NCBI GenBank assembly: GCA_023238725.1
Contig: CM041553.1
Span: 13,513,001 to 13,577,000, forward strand
Length of the DNA stretch: 64,000 nucleotides
Source of the DNA: Scortum barcoo
Lineage: Eukaryota > Chordata > Actinopteri > Centrarchiformes > Terapontidae
Reading direction: 5' to 3'
Shown here: in pieces, positions 60,721 through 64,000 of the stretch
Layout of the letters: every line of letters starts with the position of its first letter
Numbering within the stretch: position 1 is the first letter of the stretch
Translations under genes and position numbers: made by a program
Notes under the pieces: generated by a model
The model's input: the letters and a program-made list of their open reading frames with translations, nothing else
Told to the model about the DNA's origin: nothing
The model's database searches: none

Positions 60721-63700
60721 CACAATACAGCCTCGAGGAGCCTCAAGTGTTCCTGTTGGAGTTTGACACAATGACCCTTTTGTAAACTTGCACAGAGAAG
60801 TACCATACAGGTATTATCTGACAGTAAGACTGCAGTTGATTCCCCAGATTTGGACATACATACAGCATACTTGCAAAGTAGCATTGCAGACTCAAAGTGT
60901 CCAAATTCAGTTCTACAACACTGAAATCACATTGCATGATGCCATTTTTCTCAACTCCAGCACTAATGTGAAATCATTAACGTCAGCCCACTGCTAACAG
61001 CCATTCAACCATGTGTGTACTTTTCTTTCATGGCTTCCATCCCTCACCTTGCAGCACACAGCAGCATTGTGTTACTCTCACACCTTCTTTAATGGCCCAG
61101 CTTTGGCAATCGCAAGCCCTAAGGCATACAGAGCTCGGAAAGTGTTCACAATGTCATTAATAGTCCTGACAACAGCTTAATGAGCCTCTGCCATCTGTTT
61201 ATGAAAGCTTTTGGGAAAAGCGAGAGAGAAACAAGAAAATCAGATCCAGTAGCGATTTCCAGCTGTGTGAGCGCGCCTGATTTCCACTTGAACATTTCTA
61301 AACACATGAGGACATTTTAAGTGTAGTGACTTATGCAGCATCATCTCCAGTGAGTCAGTGACTGAGCCTGGGCTGTCTGCCCGGTATCAACAGCCTCTAA
61401 ATCACTGGCTTCAACCATCGGACCACACTACCTCGCCTTTAGCTTCCTTGCCCCTCCTTCCTCTGTACCACCCTGGAGTGTCCTTAGGCCTTGTTTGGCT
61501 AAAGTATACACATGGCATGAGTAACCGAAGCCACCCAGGGCTCCCTGGCGCGGTGGCACGAGAGACATTCCGGGTTGCACAAGTCGAGAAGACAAAGTGT
61601 CCTGTCACTGTTTATATGCTACTCAATGCCTGATGCATACAAACACACACAAACACAATGACATAGCTCCAGGGAGATAAATATGGCAGCACTGGCTTGC
61701 ATCGCTCTGTACAGGAAGCCGATCAGTCATTTGCTCCAGATAGATGCCTTTCCAGATGTGTAGGCACAGCAACGTTTTGGATCCCAACTCAGGGAGCTTA
61801 GGAGCGGCCGTTCTGCCTCTCAAGGGTCTTGAATCTCTCACTTCACTTTGATCATGTCTTTTCTAATCTTGAACCAAATTAAAGCAAGGACTGAAGTGAC
61901 CATAGCTCGGCCCTGTTAGTGCTTGGCTAATTACCTCTGCAGTTAGCTTTGAAAGGGACTATTTCCATTTCCTCCCCGTTTCAGTTTCTTTGGTCCTCTC
62001 TGAACTCTATAATAGAGAATAGCACAATCCCCCGAAGGCAAGTAAGAGGTTAATGTGCAGATTGATGGCTCCTCGTGGCCACTTGTTTGTAAATGTTTCC
62101 ATCGGGGGTTAAAAGATCTTTAAGTAGTACCATGTTAGGCACTGTACATATGTGTGCAAATTGCAGATTCATTACAGCCGAGAATCACTGCTCTGCAAAT
62201 GAATTTGGTGGAATGGGATGGGGGCAGGCGAGTGGTGGTAAGTGTAGTCTGGTGTAGGCAGCAATGATGGTGGTCCCTGACTGTCGATGCTCTCTCCCTT
62301 CTTTCCCTCCCTGAGCTCCCTCACTCCCAGTACCCCGCCGTCCCCAGCCCATCTGTTCCTGCTTGGCCTCCCAGGCTCTCCATCAGGTAGGCCCAAGCTA
62401 TTGAGTGCTCCTCTCATCTCGTGGCATCCAAATAAGCCGGGCAGAGGAGTGTGTGTTTCTGTGTGTGTGCATAAGCGCACCTGCGAGACTGACGTTTGAT
62501 AAATGAGGGCCCACCAATCTCATTAGCGGGCTATCAACTTGCCTTTGGGCAGATCAGCTCAAGTGAAAGTATTTAGCGTAAAGAAGTACAGCGAGTGCGC
62601 ACCGTTCTCTTGTTATTCTTTTAAATACAGACAGGTAAGAAGAACAGGTGATATTAAACTGCGTGAGAGTCTCATGCCATTTTCTTCTGTCTCAGATTTG
62701 CTCATGAAGAGATTATTTTGACGCTGTTTCAAATCTAAGCAGTGTCACACCCTTTAATGCAACTCTCTTTATTTATTAAGGACTATGTCAGTAAGTTTAT
62801 GCCCCAAATTCTTGCTTTCACGGGTATGGAAGGCATCAATTCTCACTCCAAATTTGCACATTTCGTCCGAGGAGATTTGCCTGCAGTGTTGCTTTACTGC
62901 CACGTACTGTATATTGAACTTTTATCATTCAAACAAAAATGCTAGCAGACACACCAGCCAGATTAATCAATTCCACCCTTTATTTAGATTAAGCAAATGG
63001 AAAGTATTTGATCCATTCCTCAGCTATTTGGAAAAGTAGCTCTGAAGGTGGTCCTCAGCATGAGTTTGGAGAGATGATTGGTGTGATAGCACAGCACTGT
63101 ACAAGTTCTCTCAAAAGTGGACATTATATGGTTTTCCCAGGACTTGTGGTCAATTGTGAAATCCCGGTTTACACAGTCTCTTTGCATTGGGATCGTTTTA
63201 CAACTGAAGGAAAGGAGGCGAATGGAACGGGAGCTCCCAAGAAGGCAGTTAGGTGTGGTGTGGAATCAGTTTTGAGACTTTTTCCTTTCATCCCCTCCAT
63301 ACAAAGGTCACTGTTTGGGAACCCACTGTGTTTTATTGTCCCAGGGAATTGTTTTGAGGTCTTCTTTCAGAGTAATATTTCCTTGTCTGGCCCTTGTTCT
63401 TTTATATCAAAAAGCCAAAGTGAAAACTTCCCCTTTGTCTGGGATCTGGTTACCAAGCGTGAGTCATTTTTATAACGTGCCAGCCTCTGCTGTCAGGATG
63501 TTTTTGTTCTAATCCCTTTCAGTTAGTCCAAGGTACATCTCGTAGAAAACACTGCCCAGTTATTACAGTATACATTTTCATATTGCCACCCTAAATGTAA
63601 TTCAAACTGCGGTCTCCTTTGTGATTTTGGTTCATACTAGCCATGGAAGGTATTTGGTGGTAGCTTTGATGCAACAGTTTGAAAACTGTGATGTGCCAGA

Positions 63701-64000
63701 TTCGCTACTGCTTTTGTACAGCCTGACTGGCTCCAAACTCAGAGTGACATCAACATGTTTCATTATTTATGTCCAGGTGCACTTCCACCTTGCCCCTGCC
63801 ATTACTCTTTATGTAATACCTAACACTTTAATAGCTACAAAGTCTCTGAATTGGTCATGCACAACTGCATGTTAGTCAGATGTGTTTTGCCTCCTCATGG
63901 CCGTAAGGTTCTCATTAGCAGCAGAGTGAGCAGAAAGTGGTCTCCACGTTGGCCCCGATGATGGCAGGTTTGAGTCAGGTTACTGAGGGAAATCAAGTTA

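Larger units (their letters stand above)
57801..64000. other. HHIP upstream flank, no gene recognised
   Basis: Contains two dispersed repeats (58.05-58.4 and 60.25-60.72 kb). The 61-64 kb part looks unique and non-repetitive. Open frames such as 63008-63475 (plus) and 59647-59925 (minus) match nothing I recognise. Confidence 0.55.

Noticed and set aside
63008..63475. 155-codon open frame on the plus strand near the window end
   Set aside because: No recognisable domain, no neighbouring exon signals; length is compatible with chance.
1..64000. Bacterial-type systems (operons, CRISPR, toxin-antitoxin, prophage)
   Set aside because: Intron-split genes, CpG depletion, vertebrate gene families and fish repeats show this is eukaryotic nuclear DNA.

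Overview
This is vertebrate nuclear DNA, almost certainly from a teleost (probably percomorph) fish. Genes are split by GT-AG introns, roughly 95% of the window is non-coding, CA/TG and GATA microsatellites are frequent, and several dispersed repeats match families I know from teleost genomes. There is no bacterial-style operon, CRISPR array, phage or defence island. Two genes can be supported, both on the minus strand and arranged head to tail.

Gene 1 (minus, 57092 down to 26069) is a complete HHIP (hedgehog-interacting protein). I rebuilt 13 coding exons from the sequence. Every junction is GT-AG, all phases agree, and the joined CDS is 2103 nt, encoding 700 residues, the same length as I recall for human HHIP. 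The order is signal peptide, basic cluster, Frizzled/folate-receptor-like cysteine-rich domain, beta-propeller with the Hedgehog-binding acidic loop, two EGF repeats and a hydrophobic C-terminus. A CpG-rich stretch surrounds exon 1. The likely 3' UTR runs to candidate polyadenylation signals at about 23.8-24.0 kb.

Gene 2 (minus, at least 9847 down to 4577) encodes a secreted EGF-repeat protein of the nephronectin/EGFL6 (VWCE-related) type. Six in-phase exons give a short CCxGW cysteine module, five EGF repeats (three of them calcium-binding type) and a basic tail ending in a stop codon. The linker and MAM domain typical of NPNT and EGFL6 are not visible before that stop. The exon carrying the signal peptide was not found; it should lie upstream, between 9.85 kb and HHIP.

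Layout: 1-4.05 kb is flank downstream of gene 2, with repeat fragments and CA/TG tracts. 4.05-9.85 kb is gene 2. 9.85-23.8 kb is intergenic (possibly hiding the first exon of gene 2), with repeat copies, an AT-rich block, a GATA array and an exact GLI-type 9-mer. 23.8-57.1 kb is HHIP; intron 11 holds a GC-rich minisatellite-like island and intron 10 a 15-bp perfect hairpin. 57.1-64 kb is HHIP upstream flank with no recognisable gene.

HHIP is a Hedgehog decoy receptor, and nephronectin-type proteins are matrix ligands. The window shows them as neighbours but does not show that they work together. The most useful leads are the MAM-less nephronectin-like gene beside HHIP, the GLI-type site downstream of HHIP and the GC-rich island in intron 11.
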